Part shown: positions 1 to 5,515 of the stretch, one piece after another
Layout: the number at the start of each line of letters is the position of its first letter
Numbering within the stretch: the first letter of the stretch is position 1
NCBI GenBank assembly: GCA_022866885.1
Contig: JALHWS010000115.1
Coordinates: 1-17,426, forward strand
DNA length: 17,426 nucleotides
Direction of reading: 5' to 3'
Origin: Candidatus Microgenomates bacterium
GTDB lineage: Bacteria > Patescibacteriota > Microgenomatia > 2-02-FULL-39-11
Program-made: the position numbers and the translations under genes
The notes under the pieces: model-generated
Databases searched by the model: none
The model's input: only the letters and a program-made list of their open reading frames with translations
Told to the model about the DNA's origin: nothing

Positions 1-1
1 A

Positions 2-562
2 GCTAAGGAAAACGAGGAATGGGTGGTCAAAGCCACCATTGCTCTGCGGCCGAAAGTGACCCTGAAAAGTTACAAGGAAAAAATCAAGGAAGCCAAAAAA
101 CCAAAAGCTAAAATCTGGACCCCCGGTGAACCAAAAGAAAATGAAAGTACGGAAACTAAAAAGCCTGACCTGGACCTCATCATTAACACATTATTGACAG
201 AAGCGGAAGTGGAGATCTCTGATCTTATGATCTCGGAAGAAGCCAACCGACTTTTGGCTGACCTTCTCGACCAAGTACGAAAACTGGGTATGACTGTGGA
301 GCAGTATTTACTCGCCAAAGGCAAGACCACCGAACAACTCCGGGCGGAATATGCCATACAGGCTTCGAAAAATTTGAGCGTCGAATTTATTTTAGCCGAA
401 ATCGCTGATTTGGAAAAAATTACCGTCGGCAATGAAGATATTGAAAAATTACTGGAAAAAGTGGAAAAACCTGAAGAAAAGGAAAAACTTCGCAAAGACA
501 GCTATTATTTGGCCCACCTGATCCGCCAGCAAAAGACGCTTGACTTCCTCTACAACCTATAG
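2..562 (+). CDS. tig: Trigger factor, C-terminal part (5' end outside window), PPIase domain absent
   Basis: Ribosome-associated chaperone that holds nascent chains. The frame is open from base 2, so the true start is upstream. The first ~25 visible residues (ending ALRPKVTLKSYKEKIKEAKK) match the end of the ribosome-binding domain, where the family has a PEVxLxxYK-like strand. After a charged, probably disordered linker (about residues 30-55) the chain goes directly into the helical C-terminal chaperone domain, with the typical pattern GMTVEQYLLAKGKTTEQLR followed by a helix rich in A, I and E. There is no room for the ~85-residue FKBP-type PPIase domain found between these domains in E. coli. 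Such PPIase-less versions are known. The gene ends in TAG and its last codons overlap a promoter for the next gene. Family assignment is fairly sure; the missing N-terminal part cannot be seen. Confidence 0.85.
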   Translation, partial: AKENEEWVVKATIALRPKVTLKSYKEKIKEAKKPKAKIWTPGEPKENESTETKKPDLDLIINTLLTEAEVEISDLMISEEANRLLADLLDQVRKLGMTVEQYLLAKGKTTEQLRAEYAIQASKNLSVEFILAEIADLEKITVGNEDIEKLLEKVEKPEEKEKLRKDSYYLAHLIRQQKTLDFLYNL

Positions 563-568
563 TATAAT
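540..568 (+). promoter_or_regulatory. Sigma-70-type promoter for the DUF5660 gene
   Basis: TTGACT at 540-545 and a perfect TATAAT at 563-568, separated by 17 bp. It lies across the last codons of tig. Predicted transcription would start near 575, which leaves a ~40-nt leader before the ATG at 616 and argues against the upstream in-frame TTG at 574 as the start. Confidence 0.65.
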
Positions 569-615
569 TCCCTTTGATTATTCAGGCACTTTGTGTTATA
601 GAAAAAAAAGATTCT

Positions 616-1191
616 ATGGCAAAAACTAAAATTAATCCCTGGGGCGATTTGAGCGTAGAAAAGGATAAAAAAGGATCTTCTGACACTATTGGTTGGGGTC
701 AGCAATTAAAAGGATTGGTTAATCCAAACGGCTTCCTCGACCAAATGTTCGGCGGCAAGGGAAGTGAAGGTTATCCTTCCCAAAAAGAACAAAAAAAACC
801 TCCCCAAAGAATGGAAACCCTGGTTTTTTCCAGAAAATCCTATGAATCACACACACAGGAACAACAACTCCAATGTGAAATCAAAGGCTTACTCAAACAA
901 CTGAAAGACCAGATCACCGTCTTGGAGAAATCGGAAAAATCCCTCACTTCGGAAATCACCAAAATAAAAGTCGAACAATTACCCAATAAAACCGGCATCT
1001 ATTACCTGCGCTTTTTCGAATGGCTGATCACGATTGTCCGGCAACTGCGCGTCAAGGTAGAAGAAGGCATAGCATGGCTCGAAACCTTTACCCGCCGGAA
1101 GAAAAAGATGGGCTATTGGAAGATGTACAAGAAACACGGTACCACTTTCGGCCTTTCACACGAGCGAACCTTAGCCACTCAAACCGGTTAA
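616..1191 (+). CDS. DUF5660-family protein of unknown function
   Basis: A 191-residue protein that I recognise as DUF5660, a family I know from Microgenomates-type genomes; no function is established. The N-terminal ~70 residues are polar, with glycine-rich stretches, and look disordered. The middle (about 75-125) is helical and charged, with a possible coiled coil. The C-terminus carries the conserved-looking block WKMYKKHGTTFGLSHERT followed by LATQTG at the very end. No signal peptide or clear membrane helix; one moderately hydrophobic helix (YYLRFFEWLITIVRQL) could be buried or membrane-associated. I chose ATG 616 because the promoter at 540-568 would start transcription at about 575, which excludes the TTG at 574. 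Its 3' end overlaps the convergent ligase gene by 21 bp. Family call moderately sure; function unknown. Confidence 0.75.
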   Translation: MAKTKINPWGDLSVEKDKKGSSDTIGWGQQLKGLVNPNGFLDQMFGGKGSEGYPSQKEQKKPPQRMETLVFSRKSYESHTQEQQLQCEIKGLLKQLKDQITVLEKSEKSLTSEITKIKVEQLPNKTGIYYLRFFEWLITIVRQLRVKVEEGIAWLETFTRRKKKMGYWKMYKKHGTTFGLSHERTLATQTG

Positions 1192-2538
1192 TTTCTCCAT
1201 TTCCATTTCGATTTTCAAAGCCCGCTGTTTGTTTTTACCGAAGATGACGTAACCGAAACTGTTTTGGGCAAGAAGCGATGTTCCGGTAATTACTAATCCT
1301 TCCTGCTTTTTTTTGTCAAATAAAACCGGGTTTAAGAGAGAAAATAATTGGGCGCTGTCAAAACGCCTCTTAGTATTTATTTTATAAATGTTATTTGACA
1401 GGGTATAGGTTTCGTACATGAAATCCTTGCCAAACAAAGCCTGGGCAAGGTAATAGACATGCGTCCCGCCGGTCCGTCTGGTGTTGGATTCGGCCACATA
1501 CAGATTGCCGTTTTTAGCGGCGATAAAATCAACGTCAAAGTAGCCGCGATAACCTTCGCGGGCCAATTTTTCACCGACAAAAAAACCGGTATCGACTATC
1601 TGGGCTGAAACATGGTCTGACAAAACGTCGTTGTGGATTTCGATACCCTTGAAAACCCCTTCCCTTGTCAGACGACAGGCGCAGTAATAGAGAAATTCGA
1701 CTTTACCGTTTTTATGGATCTTGAACTCAACATTCGGGTAACCGCCGCCGATTGAAAACTTCGGTTCAATGTATTTCTCAAGTACTATGGGAAACAAAAC
1801 CCAATATTTCTCCTCATTCAGCTTCTTTAAAATTGTTTTTTCGCAATCCGAACAGTTCCGGGATAAATCACCCGGCCGGAAAATTAAAAGACCGGCGCCA
1901 GAATGACCTTTGTTGGTTTTGATAACCACTCCGCCGTTTGTAGTGTACATTTTCGCCGCAATCTTGGCTGTATTTTCAGTCCCGAAAGAAATCAAACCCT
2001 CGGCCATTTTGAAATCCGGCTCGTCGGCTTCCGACTGTTGGGAAAGCTGTCTGATACCGGATTTACTGCCGTAGAAATCAACCGTCCAGGAATCAGCTTC
2101 ATCAGGAGATTCTGAAAAATAAATATTCGGGTATTTGGCCTTCAGGAATGCGCCTAAAGTCAGAAACTGCCGGGAAATGCAATAACTGACCAGGTTGACT
2201 TTGGCGCAACCTTTAATAAAGTGATCTATGTCCTCCAAGACCTCCTTATCGTAAAGAATGTCCTTACTGATTTCTCCGGTATGGATTTTGGTAGCGGTTA
2301 TTTTGAAGTTCGGATTTTGGAAAAAGTTTTTGACATACTTCAGGTAATCATTTGACGGGTATGACGGTAGGATCATTAGGCAATTATTCTTGCCGGCGAA
2401 ACTGAACAGATCATGTTCGGAAAGCCGCAGGTTTTCCTGGATTTCCATTTCCCGCTTATAAGAAGAAGACATGGCCGAAATGAACGGCCAGACGTCCTCG
2501 GACATGTTGGAGACGTAAATAGTGGCGCTTGGTTTCAT
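1171..2538 (-). CDS. PGM1-like ATP-grasp peptide ligase
   Basis: A 455-residue protein with a pre-ATP-grasp N-terminal domain (about 1-150) and an ATP-grasp ligase domain (about 160-380), like the pheganomycin peptide ligase PGM1. ATP-grasp enzymes join a carboxylate, activated as acyl phosphate, to an amine. Visible motifs: a nucleotide-binding lysine strand and glycine-rich loop, GGVVIKTNKGHSGAG (about 202-216); FPIVLEKYIEP (about 249-259); GYFDVDFI (about 332-339); and the magnesium-binding AESNTRRTGGTH (about 349-360), typical of the PGM1 C-terminal region. ATG 2538 is preferred over TTG 2544; neither has a Shine-Dalgarno sequence. An extended -10 promoter lies just upstream on this strand. 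The gene stands alone: no precursor peptide, transporter or other biosynthesis gene is adjacent, so the substrate is unknown. Confidence 0.75.
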   Translation of the reverse strand: MKPSATIYVSNMSEDVWPFISAMSSSYKREMEIQENLRLSEHDLFSFAGKNNCLMILPSYPSNDYLKYVKNFFQNPNFKITATKIHTGEISKDILYDKEVLEDIDHFIKGCAKVNLVSYCISRQFLTLGAFLKAKYPNIYFSESPDEADSWTVDFYGSKSGIRQLSQQSEADEPDFKMAEGLISFGTENTAKIAAKMYTTNGGVVIKTNKGHSGAGLLIFRPGDLSRNCSDCEKTILKKLNEEKYWVLFPIVLEKYIEPKFSIGGGYPNVEFKIHKNGKVEFLYYCACRLTREGVFKGIEIHNDVLSDHVSAQIVDTGFFVGEKLAREGYRGYFDVDFIAAKNGNLYVAESNTRRTGGTHVYYLAQALFGKDFMYETYTLSNNIYKINTKRRFDSAQLFSLLNPVLFDKKKQEGLVITGTSLLAQNSFGYVIFGKNKQRALKIEMEMEKLTGLSG

Positions 2539-2560
2539 GTGCAATAAAACGAATTTTTAC

Positions 2561-2569
2561 AGTATAACA
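2561..2569 (-). promoter_or_regulatory. Extended -10 promoter for the ATP-grasp gene
   Basis: On the minus strand the sequence reads TGTTATACT, an extended -10 (TGnTATAAT-like) element. A start about 7 bases downstream would give a short leader before ATG 2538. No good -35 is visible, as is usual for extended -10 promoters. The region is very AT-rich, so chance matches are possible. Confidence 0.4.
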
Positions 2570-2590
2570 TAAAATAAAAATTATTTTTGC

Positions 2591-2618
2591 TTGTAAAATC
2601 GCCGGAAATCATTATAAT
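2591..2618 (+). promoter_or_regulatory. Promoter of the tRNA-Val locus
   Basis: TTGTAA at 2591-2596, a 16-bp spacer and a perfect TATAAT at 2613-2618. It points into the tRNA-Val cluster and lies about 30 bp before the first tRNA fragment. It may be the original promoter of a tRNA gene that later became interrupted. Confidence 0.5.
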
Positions 2619-2628
2619 ATGAGGAAGG

Positions 2629-2648
2629 TTTACCCGAACAAATTTTTA
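2629..2648 (+). repeat. Left half of the 48-bp palindromic element
   Basis: Reads TTTACCCGAACAAATTTTTA, identical over 20 bases to the left arm of the copy at 3080-3127, and is also preceded by GG. The right arm is missing; the sequence runs instead into the tRNA 5' fragment at 2652. Confidence 0.7.
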
Positions 2649-2651
2649 AGA

Positions 2652-2723
2652 GACCACTTAGCACAGTTGGTTTACCCGAATAAATTTTTGATTGTTAACA
2701 AAAATTTGATCGGGTGAAGAGCG
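2652..2723 (+). pseudogene. tRNA-Val-like 5' fragment interrupted in the D-loop
   Basis: 2652-2670 (GACCACTTAGCACAGTTGG) differs by one base (A for T) from the first 19 bases of the intact tRNA-Val at 2981. The D-loop then carries the 48-bp palindromic element (2671-2718) and resumes with GAGCG, the 3' side of the D-stem (2719-2723). After GAGCGTTT the sequence turns into the GIY-YIG reading frame, so no anticodon arm remains. The changed base (GCAC for GCTC) also breaks a D-stem pair. Not a functional tRNA on its own. Confidence 0.7.
2671..2718 (+). repeat. 48-bp palindromic element, copy in tRNA fragment A
   Basis: Arms TTTACCCGAATAAATTTTT and AAAAATTTGATCGGGTGAA form a long hairpin with a short loop. 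The same element occurs at 3080-3127, at the same place in another tRNA copy, and as a half at 2629-2648. Differences between the copies mostly keep pairing through G-U wobbles, which suggests that the RNA fold or cruciform matters. Confidence 0.75.
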
Positions 2724-2726
2724 TTT

Positions 2727-2990
2727 ATGTACTATGTATATGTCTTAAGGAGCATAAAAGACGGGAAGTTGTTTAATGGTTATTCGAGTAATTTAAGACA
2801 GCGATTGAAAGAACACAACAAGGGATTAATAGGAGTAACAAAGTACCGAAGACCCTTTGAATTGATCTATTACGAAGCGTATAGAAACCAACAAGATGCA
2901 ACGTTAAGAGAAAAGTATTTTAAGACACAGTGGGGAAGAAATTATCTTAAAAAGGTATTAAAGAATTATTGGAAACATATGACCACTTAG
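2727..2990 (+). CDS. GIY-YIG nuclease-family protein inserted in a tRNA locus
   Basis: An 87-residue single-domain protein of the small UPF0213/YhbQ-like GIY-YIG family. The N-terminus YYVYVLRS gives the first motif. The second motif is altered: FNG (KLFNGYSSNL) where the family has YIG or YTG, so the usual second tyrosine is phenylalanine. RQRLKEHNKG carries the conserved arginine and asparagine region, and LREKYFKTQWGR carries the conserved glutamate. The ATG follows directly on the tRNA-like GAGCGTTT, and the last codons plus the TAG stop lie inside the first ten bases of the intact tRNA-Val. So the gene is wedged between two tRNA-Val 5' ends. It could be a homing-type or domesticated nuclease; activity is uncertain because of the motif change. 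Family call is sure. Confidence 0.85.
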   Translation: MYYVYVLRSIKDGKLFNGYSSNLRQRLKEHNKGLIGVTKYRRPFELIYYEAYRNQQDATLREKYFKTQWGRNYLKKVLKNYWKHMTT

Positions 2991-3054
2991 CTCAGTTGGC
3001 TAGAGCGTCACGTTGACATCGTGAAGGTCGGTGGTTCAAATCCACCAGTGGTCA
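2981..3054 (+). tRNA. tRNA-Val (anticodon GAC)
   Basis: A complete 74-nt cloverleaf: acceptor GACCACT pairs with AGTGGTC (7 of 7); D-stem GCTC/GAGC; anticodon stem TCACG/CGTGA with loop TTGACAT, giving GAC for valine; variable loop AGGTC; T-stem GGTGG/CCACC with loop TTCAAAT; discriminator A. The CCA end is not encoded (the next bases are CTA). Its first ten bases overlap the stop of the GIY-YIG gene. This is the only intact copy in the cluster. Confidence 0.95.
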
Positions 3055-3060
3055 CTATTT

Positions 3061-3179
3061 AGGTGTATAGCTCAGCTGGTTTACCCGAACAAATTTTTAA
3101 TTAATAACAAAAATTTGAACGGGTAAAGAGCGTTTCGCTGACATCGAAAAGGTCAAAGGTTCAAGTCCATCTGGGCTCA
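3061..3179 (+). pseudogene. tRNA-Val(GAC)-like gene with the 48-bp palindrome in its D-loop
   Basis: 5' part 3061-3079 ends in TAGCTCAGCTGG; the 48-bp element fills 3080-3127; then GAGCG resumes. The D-stem GCTC/GAGC is intact, and the anticodon stem TTTCG/CGAAA is perfect, with loop CTGACAT, again reading GAC. The T-stem is poor (AAAGG against CCATC) and the acceptor arms AGGTGTA and TGGGCTC do not pair. Without the insert the length (71 nt) fits a tRNA. It is probably a pseudogene or chimera, although the D-stem and anticodon arm are well kept. Confidence 0.65.
3080..3127 (+). repeat. 48-bp palindromic element, copy in tRNA copy C
   Basis: Arms TTTACCCGAACAAATTTTT and AAAAATTTGAACGGGTAAA pair at 17 of 19 positions. 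Exactly as at 2671, it follows ...CAGYTGG and precedes GAGCG, so both copies occupy the same D-loop site and have the same length. Confidence 0.8.
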
Positions 3180-3200
3180 CAAAGGCGAATGCAGGCGGGT

Positions 3201-3298
3201 CGAAAAGGTCAAAGGTTTCCCGCTTAAGCGGGATCCACGATACTGTAATCCCGATTTCATCGGGAACAGAATCGGGACAAATCCTTTAGCGGTCACCA
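3201..3298 (+). pseudogene. tRNA 3'-half remnant with an insert in the T-loop
   Basis: 3201-3217 (CGAAAAGGTCAAAGGTT) repeats the stretch of copy C from the 3' side of the anticodon stem to the start of the T-loop. A 60-bp insert (3218-3277) follows, then CAAATCCTTT closes the T-stem: AAAGG/CCTTT pairs perfectly and the rejoined loop TT+CAAAT is a canonical 7-nt T-loop. The acceptor 3' strand AGCGGTC, discriminator A and an encoded CCA follow. AGCGGTC pairs at 6 of 7 positions with GACCACT of the fragment at 2652, so both could be ends of one exploded gene. Confidence 0.55.
3218..3277 (+). repeat. 60-bp palindromic insert in a tRNA T-loop
   Basis: Contains the perfect palindrome TCCCGCTTAAGCGGGA (3218-3233) and a second inverted repeat, TCCCGAT with ATCGGGA, near the right end. 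Removing these 60 bases restores a standard tRNA T-arm, which fixes the insertion borders. It is unrelated in sequence to the 48-bp element. Confidence 0.6.
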
Positions 3299-3337
3299 AA
3301 AAGGGAATCGAAGATTCACAGAGAACCTAAAATCTTC

Positions 3338-4327
3338 ATGAAAAACTGCTTAAAAATAATATTGATACTTTCCCTCCTACTTTTAGTCATTGCTTCGCTT
3401 CTAATTGCTGGCAAAAAGATTTTAGATAATTATCAATCCAATATACCAATAAATAAATCTAAAAGTGTTTTAGTATATGAAAATAGTGGAGGGTTTGCCG
3501 GCGTTTGTGATTATCTGCAAATTATGAGAAATGGGCAATATTCCTACGAAGATACTTGCCGGATAAACGCAGATAGGTATCGTGAAGGACAATTAGACAC
3601 TGACGAGATCACGGAGCTAAATCGACTGATAAAAGAGTTTGGTTATTTCGAAGATAAATGGAATGATAAAATGGCTGATGGTTTTGGTGGATCTCTTAAA
3701 TTTTATGGTTCAAATCTGAGAAACTCTAACGGAAATAAGGAACAGATAAGAAACTTTGCTAACAATATAATCAATAAAATTAAACAAGCTGGAGTTTTTA
3801 CCAAAGACCAAACAGTTTGTGCAGGATTAATAATTTCTATACCGGATAATTGGAATATTGAGAAAGTTAAAAACCCTCAGCCAGAACTCTCAGAGGGAAT
3901 AACTTACGAAGCAAGCATAAATAAACAATCTTTTAAGTTATTAAACACAAATGACCAAACACAATTTGATATTAATTGCTTCCAGATCACAATAAAAGAA
4001 AAACTATCCTTAGAAGAAGCCGTAGAAACCTTGAAACCAACAAAAGAACTTGCCGATTTTAAAAATGCTAAATTTGATATTTTTACTTTGAACCAAAGAC
4101 AGTGCGCTCGTTTTGAACAATGGACTTTACCAGCAGTGGAGTGCAACCCACCCGGAAGTAAATGTGGGCCAGCCCCAGCAGGAATAAAAAACAAAGAAAT
4201 TTTCATTTGTCCTAATGCCGGCGACAAATCCACAGGATCTTTTATTTATGAATTTGTTAAATATTATCAGGGTGAAAATAACGACGATAGTTTATTAAAT
4301 AAGGTCTTCAGTGCCATAACTTTTTAA
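3338..4327 (+). CDS. Hypothetical membrane-anchored or secreted protein
   Basis: A 329-residue protein that I do not recognise. Residues about 5-24 form one strong hydrophobic helix after a lysine, which fits an uncleaved signal anchor or Sec signal peptide with the rest outside the cell. The remainder is polar, rich in N, K and E, with several scattered cysteines (for example GVCDYL, DTCRIN and a CNPPGSKCGPAP segment near 270-285) that could form disulfides in an exported protein. A short inverted repeat (GAAGATT at 3310-3316, AATCTTC at 3331-3337) lies directly before the ATG. No Shine-Dalgarno sequence. The region is AT-rich compared with the aro genes. It is followed 30 bp later by another exported protein, so the two are probably co-expressed. 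No function can be assigned. Confidence 0.6.
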   Translation: MKNCLKIILILSLLLLVIASLLIAGKKILDNYQSNIPINKSKSVLVYENSGGFAGVCDYLQIMRNGQYSYEDTCRINADRYREGQLDTDEITELNRLIKEFGYFEDKWNDKMADGFGGSLKFYGSNLRNSNGNKEQIRNFANNIINKIKQAGVFTKDQTVCAGLIISIPDNWNIEKVKNPQPELSEGITYEASINKQSFKLLNTNDQTQFDINCFQITIKEKLSLEEAVETLKPTKELADFKNAKFDIFTLNQRQCARFEQWTLPAVECNPPGSKCGPAPAGIKNKEIFICPNAGDKSTGSFIYEFVKYYQGENNDDSLLNKVFSAITF

Positions 4328-4357
4328 TATATATTTGTTTTAGAAAAGCATAATATT

Positions 4358-5209
4358 ATGAAAAATATTATTAAACTAGTTTGTGTTTGTCTATTGTTTT
4401 TATTATTAAGTTTTTGGGGTTATTCCCAAAGTTTAGCCGTTTCCAGTCAAACTGCAAGAGAAGAAGAAACCGCTACGCAAAGTTGCCCGCAATTCATGCC
4501 GCCACACCCCGATGTTTGCAAAGACGGAGAATGGATAAATGGAGGAATTGATGAGAAAGGTTGTCCCAAACCACCAATTTGTTCTAAAAAATCATCAGAA
4601 ACTCAATCGTGTCAAGCTGGATGTGTTTGTGAAAATGGAACGATGATTTGTGCCAGTTCAGACGGTCAACCAATTAAGACTGATATTGTTATTCAAGATA
4701 CATCCACCTGTCCAGCTAATTGTGACTGTTCAGGCGATATGATGATTTGTTCCTCCCAAACAAATATTGACAAAAGCGAAATTACCCCATTAACCAGTCC
4801 GTCATTCCAAGCTCCAGTTGGAACCATGCCTTCATTGGTATCAAAGACTCCTATCACTATTGAAAAAAATAGTGATGGGCTAAAAATAAATATTGGATCA
4901 ACCCAAATTCGTTCACAAGAAGCAGTGAGTATAATTAATTCCCATTTAGTCATTACGGCCTCATCAGGCCAAATTCCAATTAAAGCAATCAAAGAAGAAA
5001 ACATGAAATCACTTCTTAAGGCTGATAGGATTAATAATATCAGCTTAGCGCAGGTAAATACCATGCCTAATTATCTTGTAGATGCCTCAAGGCAAGTTAA
5101 AATTTTATTTTTCTTTCCCAATTCAATGGAAATTCGAGCTACTGTCGATGCAGTTTCTGGTTTGATTACAGAAATTAAGAAACCTTGGTGGGAATTTTTG
5201 ACGAGATAA
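4358..5209 (+). CDS. Secreted cysteine-rich protein of unknown function
   Basis: A 283-residue protein with an N-terminal hydrophobic segment (about 5-25) ending near SLAVSS, a likely signal peptide. Three cysteine-rich blocks follow: CPQFMPPHPDVCKDGEW (about 43-59) with GGIDEKGCPKPPIC, a CQAGCVCENGTMIC block (about 86-99), and CPANCDCSGDMMIC (about 118-131). The last two look like repeats of one small disulfide-bonded module. After a Ser/Thr/Pro linker comes a C-terminal domain that ends ATVDAVSGLITEIKKPWWEF, a pattern resembling PEPSY-like exported domains (weak). I know MPP-x-PDxC-type modules from extracellular proteins of Patescibacteria and archaea, but no function is established. No Shine-Dalgarno sequence; the start is chosen because the signal peptide begins there. 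Confidence 0.65.
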   Translation: MKNIIKLVCVCLLFLLLSFWGYSQSLAVSSQTAREEETATQSCPQFMPPHPDVCKDGEWINGGIDEKGCPKPPICSKKSSETQSCQAGCVCENGTMICASSDGQPIKTDIVIQDTSTCPANCDCSGDMMICSSQTNIDKSEITPLTSPSFQAPVGTMPSLVSKTPITIEKNSDGLKINIGSTQIRSQEAVSIINSHLVITASSGQIPIKAIKEENMKSLLKADRINNISLAQVNTMPNYLVDASRQVKILFFFPNSMEIRATVDAVSGLITEIKKPWWEFLTR

Positions 5210-5312
5210 ATTTAACAATCAGTACTCACGCATAACGAGCATACACTTTAACAATTTTCTTTGAAATGAGTTCGAATTTTTTCAAAAATGTTCACCTTAT
5301 ATTATCGATCGC

Positions 5313-5342
5313 TTGACCGAATCATTGTCGGTAAGATATAAT
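5313..5342 (+). promoter_or_regulatory. Sigma-70 promoter of thrS-infC-rpmI-rplT
   Basis: TTGACC at 5313-5318, an 18-bp spacer and a perfect TATAAT at 5337-5342. The predicted start near 5349 places the T-box leader directly at the 5' end of the transcript. The ~100 bp before it (5210-5312) hold no other feature I can support. Confidence 0.65.
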
Positions 5343-5349
5343 CATTAAT

Positions 5350-5502
5350 AATCTTAATCTCAACGTTTGGATAGAGATTCACCAACTCTAAAGTTGAGCG
5401 TATCTACTTACGAAGTATAGGCAATTGAGGTAACCGTTTCAAATTACGATGGAACCGCCCGATGTTACATCGGACTCGTAAGGAAGAACGGTTTTATTTT
5501 TT
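5350..5502 (+). promoter_or_regulatory. T-box riboswitch (threonine), compact
   Basis: T-box RNAs read the charging state of a tRNA and control the downstream gene. The antiterminator is clear: helix TTACGA (5444-5449)/TCGTAA (5476-5481), the canonical 7-nt bulge TGGAACC (5450-5456), then a helix with CCGATG (5459-5464)/CATCGG (5468-5473) closed by a TTA loop. CGGTT followed by a U-rich tract (5489-5502) can pair instead with AACCG in the bulge (5453-5457) or with 5432-5436, giving a terminator alternative. Upstream are only two hairpins: CTCAAC/GTTGAG with TAGAG/CTCTA (5359-5398), whose 9-nt loop holds ACC, a Thr codon, followed by A; and TACTT/AAGTA (5405-5417). If transcription starts near 5349, Stem I is ultra-short with the specifier in the terminal loop. 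The T-box call is strong; the specifier assignment is inference. Confidence 0.75.
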
Positions 5503-5515
5503 ATAAGGAGTATAT

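Noticed and set aside
574..615. TTG start at 574 extending the DUF5660 protein by 14 residues
   Set aside because: The promoter at 540-568 would start transcription at about 575, and ATG 616 begins a typical polar N-terminus (MAKTKINPWGD).
3061..3179. Group I intron or archaeal-type tRNA intron in copy C
   Set aside because: The insert is only 48 bp, lies in the D-loop rather than the anticodon loop, and is a simple palindrome without intron core or bulge-helix-bulge features.
2629..3298. CRISPR array, because of repeated TTTACCCG segments
   Set aside because: Only three copies at irregular distances, one of them truncated, and the intervening sequences are tRNA parts and a gene rather than unique spacers.
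5259..5285. TTTGAAA/TTTCAAA inverted repeat before the thrS promoter as a terminator
   Set aside because: The stem is weak and AT-only and no U-tract follows, so it cannot be distinguished from chance in AT-rich DNA.
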